From Melampsora larici-populina 98AG31 (Eukaryota; Basidiomycota; Pucciniomycetes; Pucciniales; Melampsoraceae): a DNA stretch of 64,000 nucleotides. This document shows positions 35,727 through 48,544 of the stretch, one piece after another. The stretch spans positions 298,866 to 362,865 of the forward strand of contig NW_006768837.1 in assembly GCF_000204055.1 (NCBI RefSeq), in the 5' to 3' direction. Numbering within the stretch: the stretch's first letter is position 1; each line of letters opens with the position of its first letter. A program made the translations under genes and the position numbers. The notes below the pieces were generated by a model that saw nothing but the letters and a program-made list of their open reading frames with translations, ran no database searches and was not told the origin of the DNA.

Positions 35727-36801
35727 CGGTGGCCAAGGACAGACAAATGCACCATAACCTCAAAATGCACAAATTCCTGGTGGAACTCCCCCTGAAGGCC
35801 CGGTTAAACATATCCCAAGCCCCAGTCTGTTGCACCCGACAAACAACCCTCACTTGAATCCTTGATGTCACTTGATTTTGTTTTTTGTTCAAATGTTCTC
35901 CTTTTATATCATTATGTGTTTGATCAGTCATGGCTGATGTTTTCCTTTCCAGATCATAGATAATTATTTGCTACAGCAAACCATCCAGCAAAATTTCAGT
36001 TGTTCCAACAAAAACCTACACAGATTTCTTGTATTCAAGTATGATTTTTGGAAGCTCAACACAATGGTGGATACAATATAGCCCTTTAAACACATGATCA
36101 CCTATGAGAGTTAATTGCCCAATACAAAGATGTTACTTGAGCTGATGGTTGTTTTTCAAACAATCAATTTAATACATCTCAACTCTTCTACAAGAATGGC
36201 TTGAAATACGGATAAATGATTGATGTGTTCAGATTGCACTGGAATACCTTTTGCTTAAAATGGTCCAAAAGCCATACTTATTGTAGTGATGGATTGAAAA
36301 ATACCAGTGCAAATTGGGTTGGTATCAAGTTGACTGGCATTTGGCTCACAACTCAGAAGCAGTAACATCTGTCACACTCACACCCAGCGCCTTTTTTGTG
36401 GCCCAGGGTGTGGCCAGGGTCATGGCCTAGCATGGTGTAGCCCAGTGTGGCCTTCCATTCAATGAACCTCACCTCCTCATTTTTGGTTGCTACTCCCTGC
36501 TTAAGACAATCTTTAGGGGGGCTTTGACTGGATTTCATGCCCTGTGAAGGCCATGAAGGGGTTAGTGTGAGGGCAACTGCATGGCCCAAGCCCTGGCCCT
36601 TGCCATGTGCCCCTCCAGGGCGCCTTGTGGCACCAGGTGTGAGCATGGAACATCTGTACCATGGATAATAAGTGAAAGGATCACCCAGGGTCCGCGTAAC
36701 AGACCAAGGCTCAGGATATGTTCAATGGGGCTTTCAGGGGAGTTTCACACATGATTTTTGCATTTTGAGGTTATGGCACCTTTGTCCGTCCTTGGCCACC
36801 C
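35727..36801. mobile_element. TA-flanked inverted-repeat element (1075 bp including nested insertion)
   Basis: Left end CGGTGGCCAAGGACAGAC, right end the inverse of GGGTGGCCAAGGACGGAC. The inverted repeats continue about 120 bp (CCATAACCTCAAAATGC, AACTCCCC, CATATCC, GTCTGTT). TA flanks both ends (35725-35726, 36802-36803). A partial copy lies at 52137, opposite in orientation to the right half. No transposase recognised. A 276-bp insertion sits inside at 36373. Confidence 0.8.
36373..36648. mobile_element. Nested insertion with AACATCTGT target duplication
   Basis: AACATCTGT flanks it on both sides (36364-36372 and 36649-36657). The related copy at 52 kb has the uninterrupted site (reverse complement GCAGTAACATCTGTACC at about 52279-52295), proving an insertion. 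Ends carry CTCACACCCAGCGCC at the left and, inverted, CTCACACCTGGTGCC at the right. An 8-9-bp duplication with short GC-rich inverted ends suggests a hAT-like MITE. Confidence 0.8.
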
Positions 36802-37315
36802 TATTACACATTATATACATACTTGATGGGAATTTCACTGAATAATAGGAATGTGTAATTAAATGTATGTAATCTTGGTCCGGGGTTTGATTTTGTTATA
36901 TAACCATTGTGGTAATTGACATTGTTTCTTGTTGTCCAGATTTCCCATTTTAATTACCATATTTCATCATTGATCTTCTCATTTGAAAATCCCTCTTTCT
37001 GTCGTATTTCTTCAAAGATTTATCCATTTTTTGAAGCCCACCCTGCCCTCCCTGGTTACATGCGATCAAGTTTTCTTTTTCATAGTAGCTATTTTGTTAT
37101 ATGTTGGACATTGAGAAAAAATACAAAGTTCAAATTTCATTTTCAACTGGATTCACACACAGCAACCACTGTATTGTCTGGTTTTCAGTGGGAATTTTGA
37201 AGTTTGATCTGCTTCAAGGTAGTAAAAAACCTATAAAGATTCAAAGAATCTTCCCTTGAATCAGTTCGAACTGGATAGGTCCTAAGTCGAAGAAGCTCTA
37301 GTAAAGCTGATATAC

Positions 37316-37775
37316 ACCTGAGGGCACAAGTGATGCGTGAGACTAGAGCTGCAAAGCCTTGTCTACGACGAACAAAACTGAACTGACCTGAGGGCACAAG
37401 TGACGCGTGAGACTAGAGCTGCAAAGCCTTGTCTACGACAAACAAAACTGAACTGACCTGCGAGCTCGAATAGATTCGTAGCACGCAAAGAAGGACTGTT
37501 TAGTTTTGATAACAGACAATAAAATGAAATTGATTCTTTTCGATGTAACACACCTGAGGGCACAAGTGACGTGTGAGACTAGAGCTGCAAAGCCTTGTCT
37601 ACAACAAACAAAACTGAACTGACCTAAGAGAGGTTCAGACAAAAGAAATAAGAAATAAGTAATAGAAAAGAATAAAACGAGAAAAGAAATAGATCTACCT
37701 GCGAGCTCAAATAGATTTGTAGCACACGAAGAAGGACTGTCCAGTTTTGATAACAGACAATAAAATGAAATCTTT
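37316..37775. repeat. Irregular tandem repeat array of two interleaved unit types
   Basis: A 70-bp unit starting ACCTGAGGGCACAAGTGA occurs at 37316, 37386 and 37552. A second unit starting ACCTGCGAGCTC occurs at 37456 and 37697. Both start with ACCTG, and the copies differ by only a few substitutions. Read on the minus strand every unit boundary is CAGGT. Function unknown. Confidence 0.85.
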
Positions 37776-37859
37776 GAAAACATAAACAGAAAAGATAAAT
37801 AATAAAAATAGAAATGATGATTAGTGAGGTTGTAAAACAATACGCTCTTTTGAAAGTAG

Positions 37860-40800
37860 AACTGACTTACTGATTCTTTTCAATAAGGAAAAGAAATCAG
37901 AAGACAGGACAAAGACAGAGAAGTATATAAGATAAAGAAACCAGAAAAATAATCCACCCCTTGATTCCATACACATTCACCCCTTGATTAAACATATCTC
38001 AACATTCACCACTCTACACACCACATCCATATAAGGTAATTGGATTTGACTACTACCAAGATACTTAGTATCTTAACAAAACCATGTTACCTTTTCTCAA
38101 CTTCCAACATATAACAAAATAGTAGTATCTTTACATATTTACCACATAGTTTTTAAAAAAAAAGAAAAGAAGAGAAAGTTGAAGATGATTTTTATTTCAA
38201 AGATATTTTTTTGCTTGTGGTATTTTTCATTCATGGTAGCATTTTTTGGTTTGGGTTTTTTTCCATTTTTTCAAACATTTATCTCAGTGTGCTTTGAGTC
38301 AAGTTGTTTTACTTTATGTTTCATTTATCATTAGTTATATTTTTATATATAAGTGGTTGTTACTTTTATAGGCCGCTAGCTGCCCTATAGGGTGTTGTTT
38401 GTTGTTTGGACATGTTTTAACTTATCACTTTGAGGAATTTTGTCCCAGTACTTTTGAGCTTTGTTCTTTGTTGATTTCTGTAAGTACCATTGAGTGAAAT
38501 TTCAATATTTTATGTTAGTGTGAAAAAAAAGAACCATGCGTGCATGGCCCAACCTATTCATATTTGTGTTTCCTGGTGCTGTGATGTCAACGTCAAAGTC
38601 ACAACCATTCAGCAACACTTTATGCTAACTGCAATACATCACTGTGTGGTTAATCCAATTATGTTGTGACATAGCAACTATCTCTTTGCCTGACTATGAA
38701 TTACATATTTTTAACCCGGACAACATTGTCTTCCACACCCATTGGCTACGCCGCACAGTGAATGCTGTTTCACCTAGGTGACATGCTTTCACCTGGGCCA
38801 GGCCACTACCAATTACAATCCCAATAATTGTACCCTCAAGAACTCCAAACCCACCCCCATCATTTATTCAATTAGCCATCTGGTCTTCCATGTTTGAGTA
38901 TGAGCTGCCTAGAATTGATGCAGTACAACAAGTCATGCCAATTCTATATAAAGAATATCTGCACTTGCTCAAGCATCCATTCCTCACCCCATATTCCAGT
39001 TTTTCCCCCATACCTCATTCACTATAACCAATTGTCATCAGCCTGATCAGTTGACAGATTGTAGAGTGTGTGGTGATCACAAAAATCAATAGCAATCACA
39101 AGATCAGAATTTTTTGATTGGTAAATTTGTTGATTTCTTCTGGTTCCCTTTGTCAAGAGGTATTTCACTTGAATGATTAAAGGCAACAAAAACTGAGAAG
39201 AAAGTTTTGAAGTAAGACATTTGTTGCAGGAAGTGGAGCTATTGCTTATTTGATACAAAGCTGAACAAGATACCAACAACACAAATATAAATTCAAATTG
39301 TGAGACACAATCTGCAACAAAAGAATTACAATTTTAGTCAATTATCATTTGATTTAGGACAAGGTACACAGTCAATGTGGTATAATTGTAATAGTTCCTA
39401 GGTTAACCACTTCCACAATGACAAAATTGGTATTGGTTATTTGCATCATTGTTCAAATTCACAAAAAAAGACAAGAGCTTTGTTTTAATAGCAATGTACA
39501 GGTATACCAATTGGAATTCTGTTTTCAAAGGTGTTTTTGTGATTACTTCAAAAGTAAGCATATATCTTAACTTAAACCTGGTGGTACATCACACTGATCT
39601 TACCAAATAATGCAATTTGTATTGCCAGGCGCAGGATAACAGCAGCAGAAGATAATTACATTACACAAAATATGATATTTTCTGGGCAGAAAATATAAAT
39701 ACTGACACACAAAAATATTGAGTGTTCAGGAAGAGAGAAAAAAATAGAAAATGAATACATTTTGTTCTGATAATTGAGGCCTTCAATATAAGTATTCTTT
39801 ACATTTTTAGTGTGGATAATGAAGGTACTAACACAAAACCTTCATGATCATCAAATGAACACATGTAACAGATATTGGAATTTGGCTGATCGGTGACAAG
39901 AGGAGATTTTGAATTTTATAATCCCTCATATCTTTTGCAATTCTTGTGAAAAACACTCAATGTCTAGTACATTCAAAAGCTGAACACTGTGGCTATATCT
40001 TTCATTTGGACAATATGGTTGTATCTGCTCTTGAAACATATCTATGTGGCTATATAGGAAAATGTTTGAAATATAAAGAACTATTTTATCACACCATTTA
40101 CAGCTTTGACTCATTAATAAAACATTTAAAAGAAGGAAATGGCTTGCTAATGAGCTAGGAATAGAGTGGTTTGAACACAAATCACAAACTTGATGGGCAT
40201 TTGAAGAATTAAACATGTTCTGTTGAAATCACTGGTTCAAATTCCACAAAGTGTTAGAGGTGGTCATATGATGATCAAAAATGTTTTTTGTTAGTACAAT
40301 CAACAATTTACACTTTAAAAATACAAAAGAATATTCATATCAAAGCTCCCAACCATGGTAACAATATGCATACTTTTTTTGTATCTTTTCTCTCTTCCTG
40401 ACCCCTCATTATTTTTGTGTAACATTATTTATATTTTCTGCCCAGAAAATATTAGATTTCTAGTAGAATTAACATATGGCCCCTTTGTTGTGGTAGACAA
40501 AGGATTTCTGCTGCACATTCCTTGGGTTGTAATACCAGACAATCAAGACAAAGCACTCAAGATTGGTAGGTGCTATTGTCTGAGGGGGGCATTGTTATTC
40601 CAGAGGACCAAGGGGAAACCCTCTTTTACCCCAATGAGCAAAGTGATACTGTTTTTGTCAAAGAACCCTATCTCTCTCCTGCAAATACTACAGCATTTGG
40701 TATCAACACAACAACTTGCAATGGTGCATACACTTGGTTCATATGGTGTACAATTACAAAGTAATATTATGTTTCTTTACTTGGAGATGCACTATCTGAA

Positions 40801-42880
40801 TGGTTTTATAGTTGCAAGGTCACTTTAGCTTCAAAATAATTGGCTGTATGAAATGTTTGATGGTTCGTGAAGCCGGGTGTAATACTTTCACAGTAGGCAA
40901 TGGTAGCACTGGCTGGCAACATGTTGGGGGTCAGTACACTCAAGAATAAATGTGTTTCCAAAGTGTGTTCCACAAAGTCTCTTATAAGCTGACCAATGTT
41001 TGTATATGATATTGGACCCTGAAAGGCCAGTCTTGAGCCCATTTTCTGATCTGTGGCTATTGATATGACCACCAAATGTTGACTCAAGGAAAAACAACGT
41101 GCACTGTAGAACTTATAACCCAAAAAGGGGTATACAGAGTGTGAAGGGGATAATATACCAATAAATGACTAGTAGAAGATGTCTATGGACTGCCCTCATA
41201 AAACAAGACAATCAGAAGGGGAACTCTGTTGAATTGAGTACTGATAAGTCACCAGACAAAAGTAACTTTATAGGACCAAAAGCACACGGATTTTAACTCA
41301 AAAAAGCACAATCTTATTTCTGTCAACACTGCTACAGTGTTATCCCAATATGATAACTAAGAAAATAAAGCAATTTTTTTTGATATTATTCCCAATAAGT
41401 CTTTTTGACTAAAACACTGAAGTAAATATCTCTTTATAAGTATCATAAAGGGTGTATTTAAGTGACCAGGTACTGCTAAAATAAGTTTATGATGATAAAA
41501 AATGATAACTGTGTAGATGACAAAGAAAAAAGGGGAACAGCAATCCCAAAATCATCCTAGAGTATATATATAAATGTGTCACACCTCTTACAATGGTCAA
41601 CAGCCTAAAAAACCAACCAATTTTGACCAAAAACCCCTAAAAACCATATGATGACGCAATGTAATGGATCTGTTACTAATGAATGATGTGATTTACACAG
41701 CCAAAAGTGATCAATGATGTAAACTAATGATGTACAGCACTTCTTATGATGAATACAGGTGATTTTTTCCTTGTAAACTGGCTAAAAACCTATTTTTGAA
41801 GTTCCGGGTTTTTCCAAATGATGTCCAATTTCTGATTACTAAAGTGCATCTTGTAGAGCTCATGATACTGATCAATAATGGTGCCATATCATGTGCTTCC
41901 AATGAGTAATAGAAGGGTTATTTAGTTGTGAAGTTGAGGTTTTTGTATGTAAATGTTGTTACATGTATGCATGTAAGTGTAAAATTCAAAATCCACACCA
42001 GTTTCTTATTTCTCTTATAACTTTCTTTACACACCTCTGTTCATAATGATTTAAAATTTGTACATTTTGTAATCACATCTTCTGCGTTGAATGAGCTATC
42101 TAACATCTAATTCTGACGTCATTTGACATATGTAATAAGCTGAAAACCTCCATTTTTGACAAAATTCACACCTTTTCACCCTTTTACACAGCTTTTGCTC
42201 CCATCCTCTTGCTCCTGTAATATTAAATCTTAATCTGTAACCTCAAAAATCCCGGAAAATCCTCTTGGCAACCTTAAATATTACTAATACCACCACTACA
42301 TATGTAAATTACCTGTAAAACCCTTGTTTACCAACTTTGATGAAGCACCATTTTCTCAATAACTTCCATTCCTCCTTATAAACCAACAAGATTATACTTG
42401 TTACTGACTCATATAATGCTGTTCTTTTATATTTTACCTCAAAAAACCCATAAACCTAATGTTAATACCCTAGAAACAATTTCTCAGTCTATATACCTAT
42501 ATTTTTGGGTTTTTCTTGTGTTTTTCTTTCTTTTCTTTTTGTAATTCATTTGCGGATAGTTTGTACTGATATTATTGAGTTTTTTGAAATAAAACGACCT
42601 TATCATGACATAATGAACAATACATAAGCCTAAAAGAGCTTCTATTAATCAGATTCCTTCAATTTTGAGTTTGCTTCACTGCTGAACTTTTCTAATAAAC
42701 TTGGTAAACTACTATCAATAATTTTTTTGATTGGTCTCATAAAATGATCACCATGTCATTCTCAATTGCAAGGATGAATGTAATTTATACAATTTCTAAG
42801 TTATGACCTTTGATATCAACAATTACTTGGCCCATCAAATTGAGACTGATGTAGCCAGATTGTGGAGAGTGTCCCTAAGG
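37860..42880. other. Long AT-rich repeat-type region, no gene supported
   Basis: Five kb with scattered short open frames on both strands, none with recognisable domains. It contains the long inverted repeat at 39655-40465. Probably decayed transposon sequence. Confidence 0.45.
39655..40465. repeat. Long imperfect inverted repeat
   Basis: 39665-39830 and the reverse complement of 40310-40455 share, in order, ATATTTTCTGGGCAGAAAAT, ATAAATA-TG, ACACAAAAATA-TGAG, TCAGGAAGAGAG and ATTCTTT-TATTTTTA words. Arms are about 150 bp around a centre near 40060. Could be the arms of a decayed foldback element. Confidence 0.6.
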
Positions 42881-43086
42881 CACTGCCAGCATATTAACCT
42901 TGGATTGGGAAATCTGAGGTGTTCTTGATTCTGAAACCTTGGACAGAAGCTATCCAAGGTTTTGATCCAAGGTAATTTTGGGCGCATAATGATACCTCAG
43001 ACAGAAACCTCGGATAAGATCCGTCCAAGGATTTGCATCCAACAATACCTCAGATCAGGAGATCCGAGGCATCTATTATGGCGGTG
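42881..43086. mobile_element. CACTA-like MITE, copy 2 (206 bp)
   Basis: Starts CACTGCCAGCATATTAACC and ends ATTATGGCGGTG; AGG flanks both sides (42878-42880 and 43087-43089). Internal CCTTGGA/TCCAAGG and CCTCAGA/TCCGAGG words match copy 3. Exactly as long as copy 1. Confidence 0.85.
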
Positions 43087-43575
43087 AGGGCACAAAAGTG
43101 TGTATTCTGGGTCAGGCAGCTTTCTCTCTTGAATAGACTTACAGGTGCTTTCAAGATGAGTTATTTTTGCTAGGTCGTACTATGTCTATCGTCACAATTA
43201 TGCCATGCTTCATCAGTATTGGTGGTTTTCTCTTTCTTTGTCTTCATTTTTATCTTTTGATTTTGCTTGTGATTTTGGTTGTGATTTTGATTTGTTTTCT
43301 GATCTAGATTTGGCTTTTTGTGGATCAACAATCATGATGTTGCTGATTTTGTAATCAAACATGTTGTGTAGGTTGAAACTTGAGTGGTTGAAGAAGGCAG
43401 CAGAGGAAGTCGAAGCAGGTGGTGGATGATGGTAGAGGATGGTTGTTGAGAGGTGTTGAACCTGTATGGGAAAGGGGGACTTGTCCAAATTTGGAGTGAT
43501 CCGTACAATGGACAGGGACTCGTCCAATTTTCTGAAAAAATGAAAGAGTGGTAAATAGAAGAGGGCAGAAGGAAC
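43087..43575. other. Short spacer between MITEs, no gene supported
   Basis: A minus-strand frame encodes a Lys/Ser-rich tail (KSKSQPKSQAKSKDKNEDK) but has no credible start or domain. Confidence 0.35.
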
Positions 43576-43781
43576 AAAAGTCACAGAATGTGATTTCTGT
43601 GATGAAGATCAGTGCTCTGATAGAGCATTCTTGAAATGACACCCAAAAAGACCTTTTACAAGCATTCTGTGATTTCCAGAATGCTTGTAAATAAGACATA
43701 CCAAACACATTTCACAGAATGTGATTTCTGTAAATTACTGAACACAATTTTTCACAAAAAATTGCTTAAGTGAACACAGCC
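43576..43781. mobile_element. Tourist/PIF-Harbinger-like MITE remnant
   Basis: The right end CTTAAGTGAACACAGCC followed by TTA (43782-43784) is the inverse of GGCTGTGTTCACTTAAG, matching the ends of the complete MITE at 59489. Internal ACAGAATGTGATTTCTG words are shared. A matching left end was not found, so the left boundary is approximate and the copy is probably truncated. Confidence 0.55.
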
Positions 43782-44314
43782 TTACACTCAACTCTTTTTT
43801 ACCATTCTTTTGTATGAAATATAAAATTTACAAAACAAAAAACACTATGCTGTAATGATGATAAAGAAAATCAATGTTCAAAAAAATATATACAAAAGTC
43901 CAAAAAAAAAGAAATTCATTAAAATTAAAAATCAATTGGTTTTTTTCTTATACTAATTTGATTGTTTTATAATTAAATATGATGTCTATATATAGTGAGA
44001 ATACAAAAATTTTAATACACAAAAAAATCTGGATTTTTGTAAAAAAAATTATAAGGAAATCATACAAAAATTAAATAATTCAAACCGTTCCAAAATGTTT
44101 TGTTATTCTTCACACTTTTTTCTTCTTCACAAAATGAAAAACACACAACACAACACAACACGACACAACACAAAACCAAAAATCAAATCATTTTAACTTA
44201 TAAACTCTCCAAGTACTTGAACAAACACCCACAAAAAAAAGAAGAATCAAGTAATCACAAAGAAAGAAACCCTTTCAAAAGATATAAATAAAAATGAAAA
44301 TTGACTAGAGAGCT
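43782..44314. other. AT-rich 3' flank of APP1
   Basis: Includes a CACAA-type simple repeat near 44133-44172. No gene. Confidence 0.5.
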
Positions 44315-47130
44315 TTAAGAATCTAAACCTACATTCTTCACAAGTTCTAAACTTTCTTCAATACAATCAAATCCAGATTTAAACATTTTCAGCCGAATTG
44401 ATTTTCCTAATAAATCATTTTCAGCTTTTTTCAATCTACTTTTCAATAATTCAATCACTGGATTCTCTTCCAATAAACTTGTCGTAGTAGATTGAATTGA
44501 ATTAGATTGTAAATGGATCGGTTTAGGTGGTGCCATTGGTCTTTTAGTATTCTGATGACTTGATACATTGGCTATGGTTGTGGTTGTGGTCGTGGTTGTA
44601 GAAGTTGTCGCAGTAGCAGTTGTACTAGTTACGTCTCGAATATAGATTGCTATGATTTGATTAGGATAACTTAATGCTAATCCAACATACATTTCTAAAT
44701 CTTGTTCACCACTATCACCCACACAAATGAACCTTTTGGATCATTAAGAAAGACACCAGATTCAATGACGTTAAGGTTTGCAGAAAAGTTGCGAAATTCG
44801 TACTCACTTTGAATTCGGAAACTCGGTGATGATCCGTTCAATCCTTGCACGTTTCCTTGCTCCTGATGATTCTAACATTCCAGACAAGATTGATCCAGCT
44901 CCTCTTGCGTATTCTTTCAAACTAACTGAACCTATGATAGATAAGTACAGGAACATCAATCACATCAATCCTCTTTAAAATATATAATCAATTCAAAGGA
45001 AATAACACCAACCAAAGGGAAATTGATCATGTGATAAGAATCGTTCAATAGGTTCCCAAAGCTCAAGTGGAGAATTACTGATATAATGACTCCAAACGCC
45101 TAAGCTTGATAAAGCTTGATACCAAGTTGACATCCCAGTGACTTTCACTTCTTCAAATTCATTCAGGAACACATTTCTTAAGACTGTCTTCATGCCCCCC
45201 AAAACATTGGTACTCTTGATGGTATCATCTATATCTCTATTGAGAAGTTATTTTTTCGCAATTCAAAAAATAGAATATGTCAGTCAAAAGATCTTCAAAC
45301 CAGAAGCGAGGGTTCAAACAACAATGTGACTAACGAAATTAGATGGACCGATGTTGATAGTGAAGGAATCACGTCGACTTCTGTCACTAAAGAAGCGTGT
45401 GTATTAACTACACCTGGCCCATCATCTGGATCACCATCTTCACTCAAAAGTGCAGCTTCGATTTTAATCTTGGTGATCCCCGATTTATGATTCGGGTGAG
45501 CCATCCTCAGATGACTTTCAATACTTTGCCAAGGCAAAACTAATCTCTCAGCCCAAATCCCACCTTGACGAGTCGTGATAACTTGCGTGAGTAATGGTCT
45601 ACCCTGATTAAGAAGTACGCCTTGTTTCTCTTCTTCAAAGTTGGATTTACCAAAATATCTCTTTTTCGTCAAACTGTCTGATGTACCTGACGAGATTGGA
45701 TCACATATCCCATAAAGTTTGACCCTAATTTGTCGGCCTTCGCTCTTGACTGAAAAGAATGCTCGAAGTCGTTCTCTAAGATTGGTATGTAACCTCATCA
45801 CATCTTTATCAATGAAGCTAGGATCGGGTTTGAGTGATGCACTTGGAGGATTAGAGGACAATGAAGAGGTGAAGGAATCAGATGAAGATCGAGAAGAATT
45901 CTGTGGGGGGTGATCGTCAAACGGTTTAGATTCTCGAGGTTTGATGGGGGTTGGTAATGTCATGGTAATTCTTTGAGGTGGTCTAGGTGGATCGGAAGCC
46001 GGAATGGTGAGAGGTTTACGTGCGAGATCAGGTTTAGGATTATTCTTGGTAGGTGTGGCTGATGAAGAGAATGTGGATGCATGGGGAGAGTCATGAAAAG
46101 GTTTCTGAGGTGAATCATCATCACTCCAAGTAATCAAATCTTGACTCTCTTGATTGTTGACATCAAGTTGTGATCCAGATGGAGATTGGGAGGTAGCATA
46201 GTATTTATCGCCGATACGAGCTGGCAAACCTGTAAGTCTACAGATCATTGAATAGAATAATCTTTGTGATCGATTCAATTTTTCAAGATCATTCTTGGCT
46301 CGAAATGCATGAAAGGATAGGTATACCTCGATATCACCAGCTCTCGAGTGTGATGGTGACTTGAGCGCGGCATACTAGGAAATACAAAAGGGATCGGGTC
46401 AGATCATATATTTCGGTTTAGTAGTATGAATCAAATCACTTACACCTGGGAAGCAAACTAAGTGATCTTCAGTATATGATTCTTTGTTACGCTTTTGTCG
46501 ATTTTGTCGATTGAAATATGAAAGATAAGCGCTAGCCGAGGAATAAGCGTTGGGAGTTGAAGGGTTTGATGATGATACTTTCGTAAGTTGAGATTGAGAT
46601 TGAGATTGAGTAAGAGGGTCAGGTAATTGATTACCACCTCTTTGCATATGCCAATTTGATGTATCATTATCCCAATCTTCCCAAGTTTGAGATTGATTTC
46701 TAGTTGATCGAGCTTGAGAGGTTGATTGAGTTTTCGGAAAATTAAATTGATCTAGATCTCTAGTAGTCGATGATAAATAACTAGCTGATTTGTTGATTAA
46801 CTTTGATGATAAGTTTAATGCTTTATTAGCTATGATCGAACGCCTCGAAACGTAAGTTGAAAATGTAGGATTTGAATTGAGATTGGATTGAGGATTTGAG
46901 GATGATGATGATGGAGTGATATCAGGTAAACTAGATCTTGTTGAATGAGTAGTTTGATGATTGGTTGAAACTTCTTGATCGTACAATGATTGAGATGAGA
47001 AATGACGTAGATGATGATAGTTCTTTAATGTTGATGTTGACTCTTGATTTGGATGATTTGATGACATTTTCATAAATGATGATGAGTTAGATGGCCTTTT
47101 AATGAATGATGGTAGTGAGTTCTTGATCAT
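44315..47130 (-). CDS. APP1: App1-type phosphatidate phosphatase
   Basis: A Mg-dependent enzyme dephosphorylating phosphatidic acid (and related lipid phosphates) at actin patches, linking lipid metabolism to endocytosis. Exons 47130-46444, 46374-45335, 45236-45013, 44931-44808 and 44732-44315 give 830 aa with all phases closing. Key evidence: VCFPGYAALKS and DIEVYLSFHAFR in the N-terminal part, HLISDIDDTIKSTNVLGG (the DxDxT catalytic motif, split by an intron), FPFGSVSLKEYARGAGS, ARKRARIERIITEFPNSKF, and ICVGDSGEQDLEMY followed by IAIYIRDVT. The C-terminal tail has a Thr run and KRPMAPPKP, a candidate SH3-binding site as expected for App1, which binds Rvs167-type proteins. The N-terminus is Ser/Asn-rich and poorly conserved. 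The start is the first ATG in frame (47130). Confidence 0.93.
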
Positions 47131-47695
47131 CAAATTGGAGTCGGTTTCAGTCTCGATTGAGAAAGTTGAGAAAGTTGAGAAGCTGCTGAGTTGGTTGAAG
47201 TCTTGAGGTCGAAGGTTGTGAATTGATAAAATGAATTATTAATTTTAGCTTAGCATTCTCTATGCTGTCATCATCCCATTGGCATCTCTGGGTACTACAA
47301 AAATTAAACCGTTCTACATACTTCATTCGAGACGAAGAGATATTTATGTAAGTAGCTCTCAGATGGATTCATGAGCTGACTCTCCGTGGGTTGCTCAGCC
47401 TTCAGGGGCCAGTCAATGGAATGAAACTTTTACAATCTTGAACGAGACAAGTCGGACAAGTTTCTTTAGATTTCTTTCCTTCGAGCTTTTCAACCGATCC
47501 TAAATGATCTCAATCAAACGACCTCTAAAAGATAAACCATCAGTTCAATAGATAGCTTGATCTTCTTGTTGAGACAAAAGTTCAGACCAACTCACTGCAA
47601 ACTCAATGCGATTCAAGTTGATACATCCCCATCATGATTCACAGCTTTGCGCAGGCCACACTGCTGAAACATTCCGCAGGCTCCAGAGGAGCCTA

Positions 47696-48252
47696 AACTT
47701 ATCAAAGTCCCCTCCGCCCGAGTAGTTGAGGGAGGGACTTCGGGCTAAAGCCTTAGGGCGCGTTCAAAACAGCAGAAATCTTGGCCATTTTTTTGTTTTT
47801 GCCCATGATCATGAGGATCACAGACCTCATAAAATCGCCCATCCAGCCACGCATAGCTTCCTTAACATCTTGTGCGCCTCCGCCTGCCGGTTTCAAATCG
47901 TCACTGCAGATAGATTCACTGCTATTTTGGTTCTTGGACACCGTGTTTTTGGAGTTTCAAGCACGCCTCGGGAGGTTCTGTATTGAATTATGGGTTGCAG
48001 CTACAAGTTTTTACAGCTCTTCTGAGTGGTTTGATGAATGAAATATGTACAGAAAAATGTACAAGGACATGTAGAAGTCTGAAGAGAAGACCTCTTGAGC
48101 TACAAGCATCATTTTATGATGTCTGTGACTCTCATAATTGATGATCAAGGAAATAAGCCCAAAGATCCAGCTGTTGTGAGTTGGAAAGTATGTAGTAGGA
48201 CTTGAGCTGTAACGCCCTCCCTCGACTACTCGGGCCGGGGAACTTTGATAAG
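47696..48252. mobile_element. Inverted-repeat insertion in duplication copy 1 (about 557 bp)
   Basis: Terminal inverted repeats AACTTATCAAAGTCCCC..CCCGAGTAGTTGAGGG and, from the other end, AGCTTATCAAAGTTCCC..CCCGAGTAGTCGAGGG. The matching place in copy 2 (about 55281-55310) has no such sequence, so this is a post-duplication insertion or an excision from copy 2. The target duplication is unclear (TA possible). No transposase seen. Confidence 0.75.
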
Positions 48253-48544
48253 CTTCCAATGATTTGTGAAGTCAGCTGAAACATATGTATGAGCTTTGAA
48301 AATTGAAACAAGCCAGATATTCTCAGGTGACCAGAAGGTGTGAAAAGGAGTTTCAGTGAGGTTGCCCAACTGCAGAACTTGTTTCTGTTGGCCAGTTTTT
48401 CAGTCATCTTTCTCACCTGGTCAAGAGCCCAAAGATCCAACTCAGGTGTGTCCTAGGTGTGTGCTTAAACCAAAATGAATACTATGTACTTTCCACTGAC
48501 TAAGTATGTGTGGTCCTTCATTTCACCCATGATCAGTGGCATAA

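Noticed and set aside
37316..37775. CRISPR-like array
   Set aside because: Eukaryotic context, adjacent 70-bp units without unique spacers; ordinary tandem duplication.
40355..40828. 157-codon plus-strand frame
   Set aside because: Starts inside one arm of the long inverted repeat; the adjacent frame is equally open, and nothing is recognised.
43213..43584. Lys/Ser-rich minus-strand frame
   Set aside because: Low-complexity tail without a domain, running into a MITE remnant.
46293..46326. A 34-bp intron in APP1
   Set aside because: The sequence reads through in frame (DIEVYLSFHAFRAKNDLEK) and fits the family, so no intron is needed.
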